Origin: Lachnospiraceae bacterium
Lineage (GTDB): Bacteria > Bacillota > Clostridia > Lachnospirales > Lachnospiraceae
Assembly (NCBI GenBank): GCA_910573755.1
Contig: CAJTBO010000004.1
Coordinates: forward strand, 186,001 to 250,000
DNA length: 64,000 nucleotides
Reading direction: 5' to 3'
Notes under the pieces: generated by a model
Seen by the model: only the letters and a program-made list of their open reading frames with translations
Told to the model about the DNA's origin: nothing
Database searches by the model: none
Translations under genes and position numbers: made by a program
Shown: piece by piece, positions 8,367 to 16,644 of the stretch
Position numbering within the stretch: position 1 is the stretch's first letter
How the letters are laid out: each line of letters opens with the position of its first letter

Positions 8367-8771
8367 ATCTTCGTTTGCCTCCTTTAAATTCTTTAAAATT
8401 AATCTGTTTATTCAGATGCCTTGTTTTTTTCATCTATTTTGTATCTCGCGATTTCACCTTTGTATTCTTTGCCTGCCTAAACTTCGGGCTTCTCAAACTT
8501 GATTTGCACTATTACACTCCTTTCGCATCCCTTTGCGCTAAGGGATGCTAACTTCATATTTAAGCTGATCAACTTATATTTTCTATTATAACACCGAGGT
8601 TTTGAAGAAAATTTATTATTATTTGCTATCATTCAGTCATATTATATAACTATTAGTAATATACTGATTACTAAGGATTCAGTGTTTCTTCTCTAATTGC
8701 TATCAAGCACACATTACTAACGCAATCCTTGATGTCAATACCCTATTTTAATTTTTTTAGGAGAATTATCT
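8367..8771. other. Gene-poor AT-rich interval with a hairpin and a mini-ORF
   Basis: About 400 nt between divergent genes. On the minus strand a 9-bp stem (GCATCCCTT/AAGGGATGC, 8525-8548) is followed by AAAGGAG and, 7 nt on, a GTG-started 10-codon frame (8509-8477, MQIKFEKPEV). This resembles a leader peptide ahead of the 8366 gene. The plus-strand side (8590-8770) is very AT-rich and should hold the promoter of the 8772 gene. I could not pick a single convincing -35/-10 pair. Confidence 0.4.
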
Positions 8772-9494
8772 ATGATTGAAAATGAAAGCAAAACAAGATC
8801 CCCAAAATCACAAGGTGTCATCAATGGCAGATCAAAAAAATCTACTATTAGAAAACGCCGTAAAATATGTCGTATGCTTGCCGCTGATGAGTCAAATAAT
8901 CTAAAGACCAAAAAGGACTTTTTGGAAAAATACCGTCAAAAGCTAGTTGAAAAAAAAATCGATCCCATCCCATCAGATCAAACGTTAAAAAAGGATATGG
9001 ACGACTGCAAGATAGATTTCAAATATGGAATAGCACGAATTTCAACGGACGATACAATATTTGATTCATTGGGATATGATATAAATTATTCTTTAAGACA
9101 GATGCGTCTCATTTATGGCAGCAATGACATCACTTTACTTAATACATATGCTAAACCTATGCTATACCCAAAGACTCTTAAAGGTTTTTTGTCTCCCTTA
9201 GATGAACTGATTGCCAATACAAGCACAGAAGAAAATATTTCTTCTTCAAACACTGACACTGCAACCAAATCAAAAAAAATAGCGAAAAACTTTCTCATGT
9301 ACTTGCATTTTATTTTAGATAAAAAAGGATTTGAAGATCTCATAGAAGATGCTTTTTGTAAAGACTGTAGTACACCACCCTATTTTCTGTATATTGATAA
9401 ACACAGCTATTGTGTAACTATTGTATTCGAATATGAAAACTTAGAAACAATAATGAAAAAGACATACGATATAATAAAAAATTGTCCATATTAA
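8772..9494 (+). CDS. Hypothetical protein with ArgR-like winged-helix N-terminus
   Basis: 240 aa, AT-rich gene. The start at 8772 has TTAGGAGA upstream. Residues about 20-85 resemble the ArgR DNA-binding domain in layout: a basic start RKRRKICRML, a helix with KTKKDFLEKYRQKL, then SDQTLKKDMDDCKI in the position of ArgR's ATVSRDLKEL, then a short strand. After a variable Ser/Thr-rich linker (about 140-165), residues about 170-240 (FLMYLHFILDKKGFEDLI ... YCVTIVFEY) resemble ArgR's C-terminal oligomerisation/arginine-binding domain, which also ends in an acidic/aromatic strand and a helix. The similarity is judged by eye and is weak. Its base composition differs from the core genes and suggests transfer. 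Confidence 0.45.
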   Translation: MIENESKTRSPKSQGVINGRSKKSTIRKRRKICRMLAADESNNLKTKKDFLEKYRQKLVEKKIDPIPSDQTLKKDMDDCKIDFKYGIARISTDDTIFDSLGYDINYSLRQMRLIYGSNDITLLNTYAKPMLYPKTLKGFLSPLDELIANTSTEENISSSNTDTATKSKKIAKNFLMYLHFILDKKGFEDLIEDAFCKDCSTPPYFLYIDKHSYCVTIVFEYENLETIMKKTYDIIKNCPY

Positions 9495-9501
9495 AATCTA
9501 T

Positions 9502-9607
9502 ACACAAAATGGCTCTTTCTGGCGAAGCAGAAATGCACAGTCCCCGAAAATTCCCCAAAAGGGAACCACAACCCTTTTTTACTGAAAAAGAAAGAGCCGT
9601 TTTGTGT
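9502..9607. repeat. 106-nt element bounded by a 19-bp inverted repeat
   Basis: Left arm 9502-9520 and right arm 9589-9607 pair over 19 bp with a single T-G wobble (core GGCTCTTTCT/AGAAAGAGCC). They enclose 68 nt that contain AATTCCCCAAAAGGGAA and a C-run followed by T6. It lies between the convergent 8772 and 9635 genes. It could be a bidirectional terminator with an unusually long loop, a structured RNA, or a tiny MITE. No transposase-like end or target duplication is obvious. Confidence 0.5.
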
Positions 9608-9634
9608 CTCATTATATTAAACCGATTATAACGC

Positions 9635-10003
9635 TCACTTTGAATAGACCACCGTAATCCCATAGTCATTCGTAATCAGATACAGTTCCTCAAACCATTC
9701 CATTCCTCCATATCTACATATAACACTCTTCATCTCTTCTGTTCCATATCGAAGTCCATACTCTTCCAATAACCTATGATACAAGATTTCCGTATCATCC
9801 ATATCTTTCTCCGGCAACAGCAGAAGTATATAGCCCCCATCATCATTATCTACATCCCGTTCCATTCCGTATTCTGCATCCAGAATTTCAGCGATATGCT
9901 CTACCACCCTTATCACTTCCTGCGGTATTTTATATTTTTCCTGCAAAGCCAATAAATTCTGTATCTGTGCTACTCTCCATATTTTTTCTACCATACCTGC
10001 CAT
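9635..10003 (-). CDS. Small hypothetical protein, paralogue of the 166-534 product
   Basis: 122 aa. Same length and motif order as the 166-534 product: ILDAEYG, then GGYILLLL, then EYGLRYG, then WFEELYLITNDYGITVVYS. GGAGGG precedes the ATG at 10003; a second ATG at 9994 is possible. It follows the DUF5688 gene by 55 nt on the same strand and is probably co-transcribed with it. Function unknown. Its recurrence beside different accessory genes suggests a partner or inhibitor role, but that is speculation. Confidence 0.6.
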   Translation of the reverse strand: MAGMVEKIWRVAQIQNLLALQEKYKIPQEVIRVVEHIAEILDAEYGMERDVDNDDGGYILLLLPEKDMDDTEILYHRLLEEYGLRYGTEEMKSVICRYGGMEWFEELYLITNDYGITVVYSK

Positions 10004-10058
10004 ATCCCTCCATTTGCAATTTCAAAATCTTGCATGAAAACCATCATCATACAAAATA

Positions 10059-10892
10059 TCAAATAAAATCTACATCACCGCTTTCCAGTGAATATCTATA
10101 TACATTTTCAGACAGCACAGCTCCCTCAAATTCCAGTAGCTCTATTCTATTTCGGGAAAACTCCTGCAATTCCGACAGGTCGAACACATTATCTTCGGGA
10201 ATAACAAGAACCTCATAAATACTGACCGGAACAATATAAAGAAAACTACTATATATTTCCTTTGCTAAGTCTCTTAATCTGCCTGTATCAAGGATTGCCG
10301 AATGATGCCCATTGCTCATTGCGAGTATCTCATAGCCTGATTCCTCCGCCGAGAACTCCACTCCTTTTACCATACAATCTTTCTTTGTATTCTCACTGGC
10401 AGTCTGAAACAATTCCTCCTCACCGACATCACACATTCCCTTTTGAATATTTACTGCAAGAGAAAAACACCTGTCTTCAGTACTCACCTCCAGAACAAGT
10501 ACAGGCACTACAGCCATGTCAAGAAATGGGTAATAAACCAGATTATCTAAAAATCCATTATATCTCTCATACGGAACAAGCCGAAGATACACGTTTGCTT
10601 TCATTTTGTCAAAAGGAAAACCTTTTCTATCCAGTTTTTTATATCTGTCATACACAGTCCAAAGTCCCTGTAAAATATCATCTAAACCGCTTTTTCCATA
10701 GCCTGTGCCGGACGCTTCCACACATACCACTGGGGCAAACAGTGGGTTCTCTCCTATGATGATCTCAAAAATCTTCTGTCCGTCCGCCTTTGTCACTGCA
10801 TGAATGATAACCCTTTCTTCTGTCTTTTCCTCTGCTGATTGTCGCAGTTGTTCTAAAAATACGCTTAACTCTGTTTGTCTGTCTGAATACAT
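10059..10892 (-). CDS. DUF5688 family protein
   Basis: 277 aa from the ATG at 10892 (GGAAAGGAG 5 nt upstream); the frame opens 7 codons earlier without a site. It shows the DUF5688 pattern: a start resembling ...VFLEQLRQ, an N-terminal part with VIIHAVTKADGQ and APVVCVEA, a middle strand pair (FLDMAVVPVLVLEVS), and the C-terminal YIVPVSIYEVLVIPED followed by ELLEFEGAVLSENVYRYS. DUF5688 proteins are frequent in Lachnospiraceae accessory regions and occur in many copies per genome. No enzymatic motif is visible. A hairpin followed by a T-run precedes the start. Confidence 0.75.
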   Translation of the reverse strand: MYSDRQTELSVFLEQLRQSAEEKTEERVIIHAVTKADGQKIFEIIIGENPLFAPVVCVEASGTGYGKSGLDDILQGLWTVYDRYKKLDRKGFPFDKMKANVYLRLVPYERYNGFLDNLVYYPFLDMAVVPVLVLEVSTEDRCFSLAVNIQKGMCDVGEEELFQTASENTKKDCMVKGVEFSAEESGYEILAMSNGHHSAILDTGRLRDLAKEIYSSFLYIVPVSIYEVLVIPEDNVFDLSELQEFSRNRIELLEFEGAVLSENVYRYSLESGDVDFI

Positions 10893-10913
10893 ATGCGCTC
10901 CTTTCCGAATCAT

Positions 10914-10949
10914 AAAAACAGGAGCAAAACCATCTGTTGGCTTTGCTCC
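10914..10949 (-). promoter_or_regulatory. Attenuator-like hairpin before the DUF5688 gene
   Basis: On the minus strand GGAGCAAA pairs with TTTGCTCC around a 13-nt loop, directly followed by TGTTTTT, and the DUF5688 start codon comes about 22 nt later. This is the shape of an intrinsic terminator placed in the 5' untranslated region. It could instead end an unseen upstream transcript. Confidence 0.45.
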
Positions 10950-11029
10950 CCATATTTATCACAAATACTATGTATGAAATTTTTATTTCAACACATCTCA
11001 CTGACACTCAAAACTCAACTGTTGCACAC

Positions 11030-11077
11030 AAAAAAGTCCCCTGCTACTTTTTCTATAAAGTAACAGAGGACTTTTTT
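11030..11077 (-). terminator. Intrinsic terminator after ppdK
   Basis: A long imperfect hairpin (AAAAAGTCC-CTG-TACTTT against AAAGTA-ACAG-AGGACTTTTTT) with A and T runs on either side, 50 nt downstream of the ppdK stop. The symmetric tails would allow termination in both directions. Confidence 0.8.
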
Positions 11078-11126
11078 ATTCATATCTGTAAATAATCAAA
11101 CTACTATTTACTCAGCTTCCAGTGTA

Positions 11127-13751
11127 TTACTTGCTGTTAATAGCCGCCTGTGCAGCCGCCAACCTTGCGATCGGCACCCTGAACGGTGAACAGGAAACAT
11201 AATCCAGTCCAATATGGTGGCAGAATTCCACGGAAGAAGGATCTCCGCCGTGCTCGCCGCAGATACCGCAGTGCAACTCGGGCCTTGTCTCCTTACCTTT
11301 CTTGATCGCCATCTCCATCAGAAGGCCTACGCCGTTCCTGTCGAGTTTCGCAAACGGATCGTTCTCGAATATCTTCGCCTTGTAATAAGCTTCCAGAAAC
11401 TTGCCCGCATCGTCTCTGGAGAAGCCGTATGTCATCTGAGTCAAATCGTTTGTACCGAAGCAGAAGAACTCAGCCTCTTTCGCGATCTGGTCTGCTGTCA
11501 GGGCTGCTCTCGGGATCTCGATCATCGTACCCACTTCATACTTCAGATCAATACCTGCCGCTTTGATCTCGGCATCCGCTGTCTCCACCACGTTCTTCTT
11601 AACGAATTTCAGTTCCTTATCATCGCCGATCAGCGGGATCATGATCTCAGGAACGAGATTCCAGTCGGGATGCGCTTTTTTTACATGGATCGCCGCACGG
11701 ATCACCGCCTGTGTCTGCATCTTAGCGATCTCAGGGAAAGTAACTGTCAGACGGCAGCCGCGGTGTCCCATCATCGGGTTCATCTCATGCAGAGTATCGA
11801 TGAACTTCCTGATCTCTTCCATGGTCTTTCCTTTGGCATCCGCCAGTTTTCTGATATCCTCCTCCTCGGAAGGAACAAACTCATGCAGAGGCGGATCCAG
11901 GAAACGAATCGTAACAGGGTCGCCTTCCATAGCCTCGAACAGTTTTTCAAAGTCGCTCTGCTGCAGCGGGAGCAGTTTTGCCAGCGCTTCCTCACGCTCT
12001 TCGAGCGTATCGGAACAGATCATCTCACGGAATGCATCGATACGATGTCCGCCGAAGAACATATGCTCCGTTCTGCAAAGGCCGATACCTTCTGCGCCGA
12101 GTTCACGTGCCTTCTGTGCATCTGAAGGTGTGTCGGCGTTTGTGCGGACTTTCAGGACACGATATTTATCTGCCCATTCCATGATCCTGCCGAACTCACC
12201 TGCGATGGTTGCATCCACCGTGGGGATCGGCCTGTCATAAATATTACCGGTGGTACCATCAAAGGAGATCACATCGCCCTCATGGAATTCCTGCGCGCCG
12301 ATGCGGAATACTTTATGCGCTTCGTCCATCTCGATCGCGGAACAGCCGGATACACAGCAGGCGCCCATACCACGCGCAACCACTGCCGCATGGGAAGTCA
12401 TACCGCCGCGGACAGTCAGGATACCCTGCGCCGCCTTCATGCCTTCGATATCTTCCGGGGAGGTTTCCAGACGTACCAGAACAACCTTCTCGCCCTTTGC
12501 CGCCCATTTCTTTGCGTCATCCGCCGTAAAGACGATCTTGCCGCAGGCTGCGCCGGGTGCTGCCGCCAGCCCCTTTGCCACGGGGATCGCTTTGCTGATC
12601 ACGTAGCTGTCAAACTGGGGATGCAGCAGGGAATCCAGATTTCTCGGATCGATCATGGAAACTGCCTTTTCCTCGGATATCATGCCTTCATCCACCAGAT
12701 CGCAGGCAATCTTCAGGGCAGCCTTCGCCGTTCTCTTGCCGTTTCTGGTCTGCAGCATGTATAAATGCTTGTCCTCAATCGTAAATTCCATATCCTGCAT
12801 ATCGCGGTAATGATCTTCCAGCTTCGCACAGATGTCCACAAACTGGTCATATACTTCCGGCATGCTCTTTTGCAGTTCCCTGATCGGCTGAGGAGTACGA
12901 ACGCCGGCAACCACGTCTTCGCCCTGCGCATTTAACAGGAACTCACCCATCAGCTCCTTCTCGCCGGTGGCGGGATTACGCGTGAAGGCAACGCCTGTGC
13001 CGGATGTATTGCCCATGTTGCCGAACGCCATCATCTGTACGTTGACTGCCGTTCCCCAGGAATATGGGATATCGTTGTCGCGGCGGTATACATTCGCACG
13101 GGGGTTGTCCCAGGAACGGAACACGGCTTCGATCGCGCCGATCAGCTGTGCCTTCGGATCATCAGGGAAATCCGCGCCGATCTTGGATTTATATTCTTCT
13201 TTAAACTGATTTGCAAGCGTCTTTAAATCGTCAGCGGTAAGCTCCACATCCTGCTTCACGCCTCTTTCCAGTTTCATACGGTCGATCAGTTCTTCAAAGT
13301 ATTTCTTGCCGACTTCCATCACAACGTCGGAATACATCTGGATAAATCTTCTGTAGCAGTCCCATGCCCAGCGGGGATTGCCGGATTTTCTGGACAGCAC
13401 TTCCACCACTTCTTCATTCAGGCCCAGGTTCAGGATCGTATCCATCATACCGGGCATAGACGCTCTTGCACCTGAACGGACAGATACGAGCAGCGGATTT
13501 TCCTTATCGCCGAATTTCCTGCCGGTAATCTCCTCCATCTTCTCTATATACTCCATGATCTGGCCGGTGATCTCGTCATTGATCTTTCTGCCGTCCTCAT
13601 AATATTGAGTACATGCCTCTGTCGTAATCGTAAACCCCTGAGGAACCGGAAGACCCAGATTCGTCATCTCTGCAAGATTCGCGCCCTTTCCTCCCAGAAG
13701 TTCGCGCATATTTGCATTACCCTCAGTAAACAAATAAACCCATTTTGCCAT
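11127..13751 (-). CDS. ppdK: Pyruvate, phosphate dikinase
   Basis: 874 aa from the ATG at 13751 (AAAGGAGA upstream; an open frame of 45 more codons is not needed). It interconverts pyruvate, ATP and phosphate with PEP, AMP and pyrophosphate. The N-terminal ATP-grasp domain begins MAKWVYLFTEG...LLGGKGANLAEM. The swivelling phosphohistidine domain carries GGMTSHAAVVARGMG with the catalytic His. The C-terminal TIM barrel has GLCRTEHMFF, MNPMMGHRGCRL, FGTNDLTQMTYG and CGICGEHGG (active-site Cys). The length is the family's usual length. In anaerobic Clostridia it usually works in glycolysis. It stands alone and ends at a strong terminator. Confidence 0.97.
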   Translation of the reverse strand: MAKWVYLFTEGNANMRELLGGKGANLAEMTNLGLPVPQGFTITTEACTQYYEDGRKINDEITGQIMEYIEKMEEITGRKFGDKENPLLVSVRSGARASMPGMMDTILNLGLNEEVVEVLSRKSGNPRWAWDCYRRFIQMYSDVVMEVGKKYFEELIDRMKLERGVKQDVELTADDLKTLANQFKEEYKSKIGADFPDDPKAQLIGAIEAVFRSWDNPRANVYRRDNDIPYSWGTAVNVQMMAFGNMGNTSGTGVAFTRNPATGEKELMGEFLLNAQGEDVVAGVRTPQPIRELQKSMPEVYDQFVDICAKLEDHYRDMQDMEFTIEDKHLYMLQTRNGKRTAKAALKIACDLVDEGMISEEKAVSMIDPRNLDSLLHPQFDSYVISKAIPVAKGLAAAPGAACGKIVFTADDAKKWAAKGEKVVLVRLETSPEDIEGMKAAQGILTVRGGMTSHAAVVARGMGACCVSGCSAIEMDEAHKVFRIGAQEFHEGDVISFDGTTGNIYDRPIPTVDATIAGEFGRIMEWADKYRVLKVRTNADTPSDAQKARELGAEGIGLCRTEHMFFGGHRIDAFREMICSDTLEEREEALAKLLPLQQSDFEKLFEAMEGDPVTIRFLDPPLHEFVPSEEEDIRKLADAKGKTMEEIRKFIDTLHEMNPMMGHRGCRLTVTFPEIAKMQTQAVIRAAIHVKKAHPDWNLVPEIMIPLIGDDKELKFVKKNVVETADAEIKAAGIDLKYEVGTMIEIPRAALTADQIAKEAEFFCFGTNDLTQMTYGFSRDDAGKFLEAYYKAKIFENDPFAKLDRNGVGLLMEMAIKKGKETRPELHCGICGEHGGDPSSVEFCHHIGLDYVSCSPFRVPIARLAAAQAAINSK

Positions 13752-13916
13752 ACTTTCTCTCCTTTTCTTTACATACAGCTTTTTTAACACAAACAGTATA
13801 TCATATTCTGCCCCAAATGCGTCTATTTTTTTACAAAAAAGTAATATTTTCCCCCAACTCAAGAAAATTTTACCAATTTTACGCACAGAAGAAACATTTT
13901 AAATATCGTTTTCTCC

Positions 13917-13944
13917 TTGAAAAAGCAAAAGGTTTATGTATAAT
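13917..13944 (+). promoter_or_regulatory. Sigma-70-type promoter for the ABC-F gene
   Basis: TTGAAA at 13917-13922 and a perfect TATAAT at 13939-13944, spacing 16 nt, about 70 nt upstream of the ABC-F start. The divergent ppdK promoter must lie at 13752-13900, an AT-rich stretch where I see only a weak TATACT. Confidence 0.75.
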
Positions 13945-14012
13945 AGAGAGGTAGCCCCGTAATAAAGCAAAAATAAGCTGTTTGCAGGTTGTAGAAAGGC
14001 ATAGGTATAAAG

Positions 14013-15653
14013 ATGATAAGTGCAAATAATGTAACCTACAGAGTAGGGAAAAAAGCCCTGTTTGAGGATGTCAATATAAAATTTACGGAAGGAAACTGCT
14101 ACGGCATCATCGGTGCCAACGGCGCGGGAAAATCTACCTTCTTAAAGATCCTTTCCGGTGAGCTGGAAACCACAAACGGCGATATCGCGATCACCCCCGG
14201 CGAGCGCCTCTCCGTACTGGAACAGGATCACTTTAAATATGACGACTACACCGTAATGGACACGGTGATCATGGGCAATGCCCGCCTCTATGAAATTATG
14301 AAAGAAAAGGACGCGCTCTACGCCAAAGAGGATTTTTCCGACGAGGACGGCATCCGCGTAAGCGATCTGGAAGCGGAATTTGCGGAGATGGACGGATGGG
14401 ATGCGGACACCAATGCCGCAATGCTCTTAAACGGCCTCGGCATCGATGCGGAACTCCATACCGCGCAGATGTCCGATCTGGACGGCAGTCAGAAAGTAAA
14501 AGTCCTGTTGGCAAAGGCACTTTTCGGCAATCCGGATATCCTGCTTTTGGATGAGCCCACAAACCATCTGGATCTGGATGCCATCAACTGGCTGGAAGAG
14601 TTTCTGATCAATTTCCCAAATACCATTATCGTGGTCTCCCACGACCGGTATTTCCTGAACAAAGTCTGCACCCACACCGCGGACATCGACTACGGCAAGA
14701 TTGAATTGTTCGCAGGCAACTATGACTTCTGGTACGAGTCCAGCCAGCTGATCTTAAAGCAGCGCAAGGAAGCCAACAAGAAAAAGGAGGAACAGATCAA
14801 GGAGCTGCAGGAATTTATCTCCCGCTTCTCCGCCAACGCTTCCAAATCCAAGCAGGCGACTTCCAGAAAACGGGCGCTCGAAAAGATCCAGCTCGACGAC
14901 ATCCGTCCCTCCAGCCGCAAGTACCCCTACATCGATTTCCGTCCCGAGCGCGAGATCGGCAACGATGTACTGCTTGTGGAAAATCTTTCCAAGACCATTA
15001 ACGGAGAGAAAGTGCTGGACAATATATCCTTTATTGTGGGACATGACGACAAGATCGCCTTTGTGGGCGGAAACGAACTGGCAAAGACCACCCTGTTCCA
15101 GATCCTGACAGGCGAGATGGAACCCGACGAAGGCTTTTATAAATGGGGCGTGACCACTTCCCAGGCTTACTTCCCCAAGGACAGCAACGCGGAATTTGAC
15201 AACGATTATACGATCACCGAATGGCTCACCGCCTACTCTCCCGTGAAGGATGTGACCTATGTCCGGGGGTTCCTCGGCCGTATGCTCTTTGCCGGGGATG
15301 ACGGCGTGAAAAAAGTAAAGGTATTATCCGGGGGCGAGCGGGTACGGTGCCTGCTGTCCAAGATGATGATCAGCGGCGCAAACTGCCTGATCTTCGACGA
15401 GCCTACCAACCATCTTGATATGGAATCCATCACGGCGTTAAACGAAGGCATGAAAAAATTCCCGGGTGTGGAGCTGTTCTCCTGCCATGACCATCAGGTC
15501 GTACAGACCACGGCAAACCGCATTATGGAGATCCTGCCAAACGGCTCCCTGATCGACAAAATCACCACCTACGATGAGTATCTGGAAAATGATGAAATGG
15601 CAAGGAAGAGGACAATCTACACCAAGACCGCTTCCGACGAGGAAGACAACTGA
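14013..15653 (+). CDS. ABC-F family ATP-binding protein (YkpA/YbiT type)
   Basis: 546 aa with two ABC nucleotide-binding domains and no membrane segment. Domain 1: Walker A GANGAGKST (about residues 33-41) and LLLDEPTNHLD. Domain 2: a degenerate but lysine-keeping Walker A GGNELAKTT (about 347), signature LSGGERVR and FDEPTNHLD. The first signature reads LDGSQKVK in place of LSGGQ, which is normal for the YkpA/YbiT branch. The P-site tRNA interaction linker lies at about 235-300 and is rich in Lys and Glu. Such proteins bind ribosomes and modulate translation. Nothing specifically marks antibiotic resistance. A HAD gene follows 54 nt downstream. Confidence 0.9.
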   Translation: MISANNVTYRVGKKALFEDVNIKFTEGNCYGIIGANGAGKSTFLKILSGELETTNGDIAITPGERLSVLEQDHFKYDDYTVMDTVIMGNARLYEIMKEKDALYAKEDFSDEDGIRVSDLEAEFAEMDGWDADTNAAMLLNGLGIDAELHTAQMSDLDGSQKVKVLLAKALFGNPDILLLDEPTNHLDLDAINWLEEFLINFPNTIIVVSHDRYFLNKVCTHTADIDYGKIELFAGNYDFWYESSQLILKQRKEANKKKEEQIKELQEFISRFSANASKSKQATSRKRALEKIQLDDIRPSSRKYPYIDFRPEREIGNDVLLVENLSKTINGEKVLDNISFIVGHDDKIAFVGGNELAKTTLFQILTGEMEPDEGFYKWGVTTSQAYFPKDSNAEFDNDYTITEWLTAYSPVKDVTYVRGFLGRMLFAGDDGVKKVKVLSGGERVRCLLSKMMISGANCLIFDEPTNHLDMESITALNEGMKKFPGVELFSCHDHQVVQTTANRIMEILPNGSLIDKITTYDEYLENDEMARKRTIYTKTASDEEDN

Positions 15654-15707
15654 CAAACGCCGAAAAACGAAGGCGAAACGGGCAACGCCCCATGAAAGGA
15701 GAAAACC

Positions 15708-16520
15708 ATGTACCTCTTTTTTACTGATCTGGACGGCACACTGCTCAACGATGAAAAACAGATCACACCAAAAACGCTGGAAGCTATAGATGCCTATATT
15801 TCAGCAGGCAATAAGTTTATCATCACCTCCGGCAGGCCCTTTAACAATATCCGGGAAGTGGCAAAGCGGACCGGACTTGACAAATATCAGGATCTTTTGC
15901 TGATCTGCTATAACGGTTCCATGATCTATGACTGCGGGCTGGAGAAACCGCTGGTGGATCTGCGGCTTGATCCGAAGGACGCGCTGCACATTATCGATAC
16001 CGCAGAAGAAATGGGGCTCCACTGTCAGACCTACTCCTCCACAAAAGTAATCTGCAGGCATCATGACATCGAATCGGACTACTATAAAAAGCAGACCCAG
16101 ATGGATTATATTTATGACGATGACATCCTTGCCTGTCTGGACGAAGCTCCCCACAAAGCGCTGGCTATCTCCATGAATGACCGTGAGAAACTGGAAAGGT
16201 TAAATGAGAAACTCACCCCCTGGATGGAAGGGAAACTGACTACCGTTTTCTCCTGTCCGGAATATCTGGAGTTTGTGGACTGCCGCTCCGGCAAGGGAAG
16301 CGCCGTAAAATATGTCTGCGACCTGTATCATGTGCCGGTTTCGGACGCCTACGCCGCAGGGGACGCCAACAACGATTTCTCCATGCTGACGGCAGTGGGC
16401 AACAGCATCGCCATGATAAACGGCAGTGATGAAGTAAAAGCAGTATCTTCCATCATCACCACCGAAGATAATAACCATGACGGACTGGCTGATATACTGT
16501 TTCGTCTGGCTGGAAAATAA
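15708..16520 (+). CDS. Cof-type HAD-IIB family phosphatase
   Basis: 270 aa, start at 15708 with AAAGGAG upstream. Motif I is FFTDLDGTLLND with the catalytic Asp pair near the N-terminus; motif II is IITSGRP; motifs III and IV are represented by the Lys in GKGSAVKY and by AAGDANNDFSML. The C2-type cap lies between about residues 85 and 190. Cof-type enzymes dephosphorylate sugar phosphates or cofactors; the substrate cannot be told from sequence. Probably co-transcribed with the ABC-F gene, and a terminator follows immediately. Confidence 0.92.
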   Translation: MYLFFTDLDGTLLNDEKQITPKTLEAIDAYISAGNKFIITSGRPFNNIREVAKRTGLDKYQDLLLICYNGSMIYDCGLEKPLVDLRLDPKDALHIIDTAEEMGLHCQTYSSTKVICRHHDIESDYYKKQTQMDYIYDDDILACLDEAPHKALAISMNDREKLERLNEKLTPWMEGKLTTVFSCPEYLEFVDCRSGKGSAVKYVCDLYHVPVSDAYAAGDANNDFSMLTAVGNSIAMINGSDEVKAVSSIITTEDNNHDGLADILFRLAGK

Positions 16521-16532
16521 AGCTTTAAAAAC

Positions 16533-16578
16533 CCGCACCGCCACAGGCAGACTGCGGCGGTGCGGATTTTCTTTTTAT
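16533..16578 (+). terminator. Intrinsic terminator after the HAD gene
   Basis: A perfect 10-bp stem CCGCACCGCC/GGCGGTGCGG (16533-16542 and 16556-16565) followed by ATTTTCTTTTTATTT. Confidence 0.9.
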
Positions 16579-16644
16579 TTAATTCTTTTTATCATTTTCC
16601 TATTTCATCTTCAAGCTTTTCCATTCTCTATATTCCAGATGTTT

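Noticed and set aside
11214-12125. 303-codon plus-strand ORF inside ppdK
   Set aside because: Shadow frame of a strongly conserved enzyme gene.
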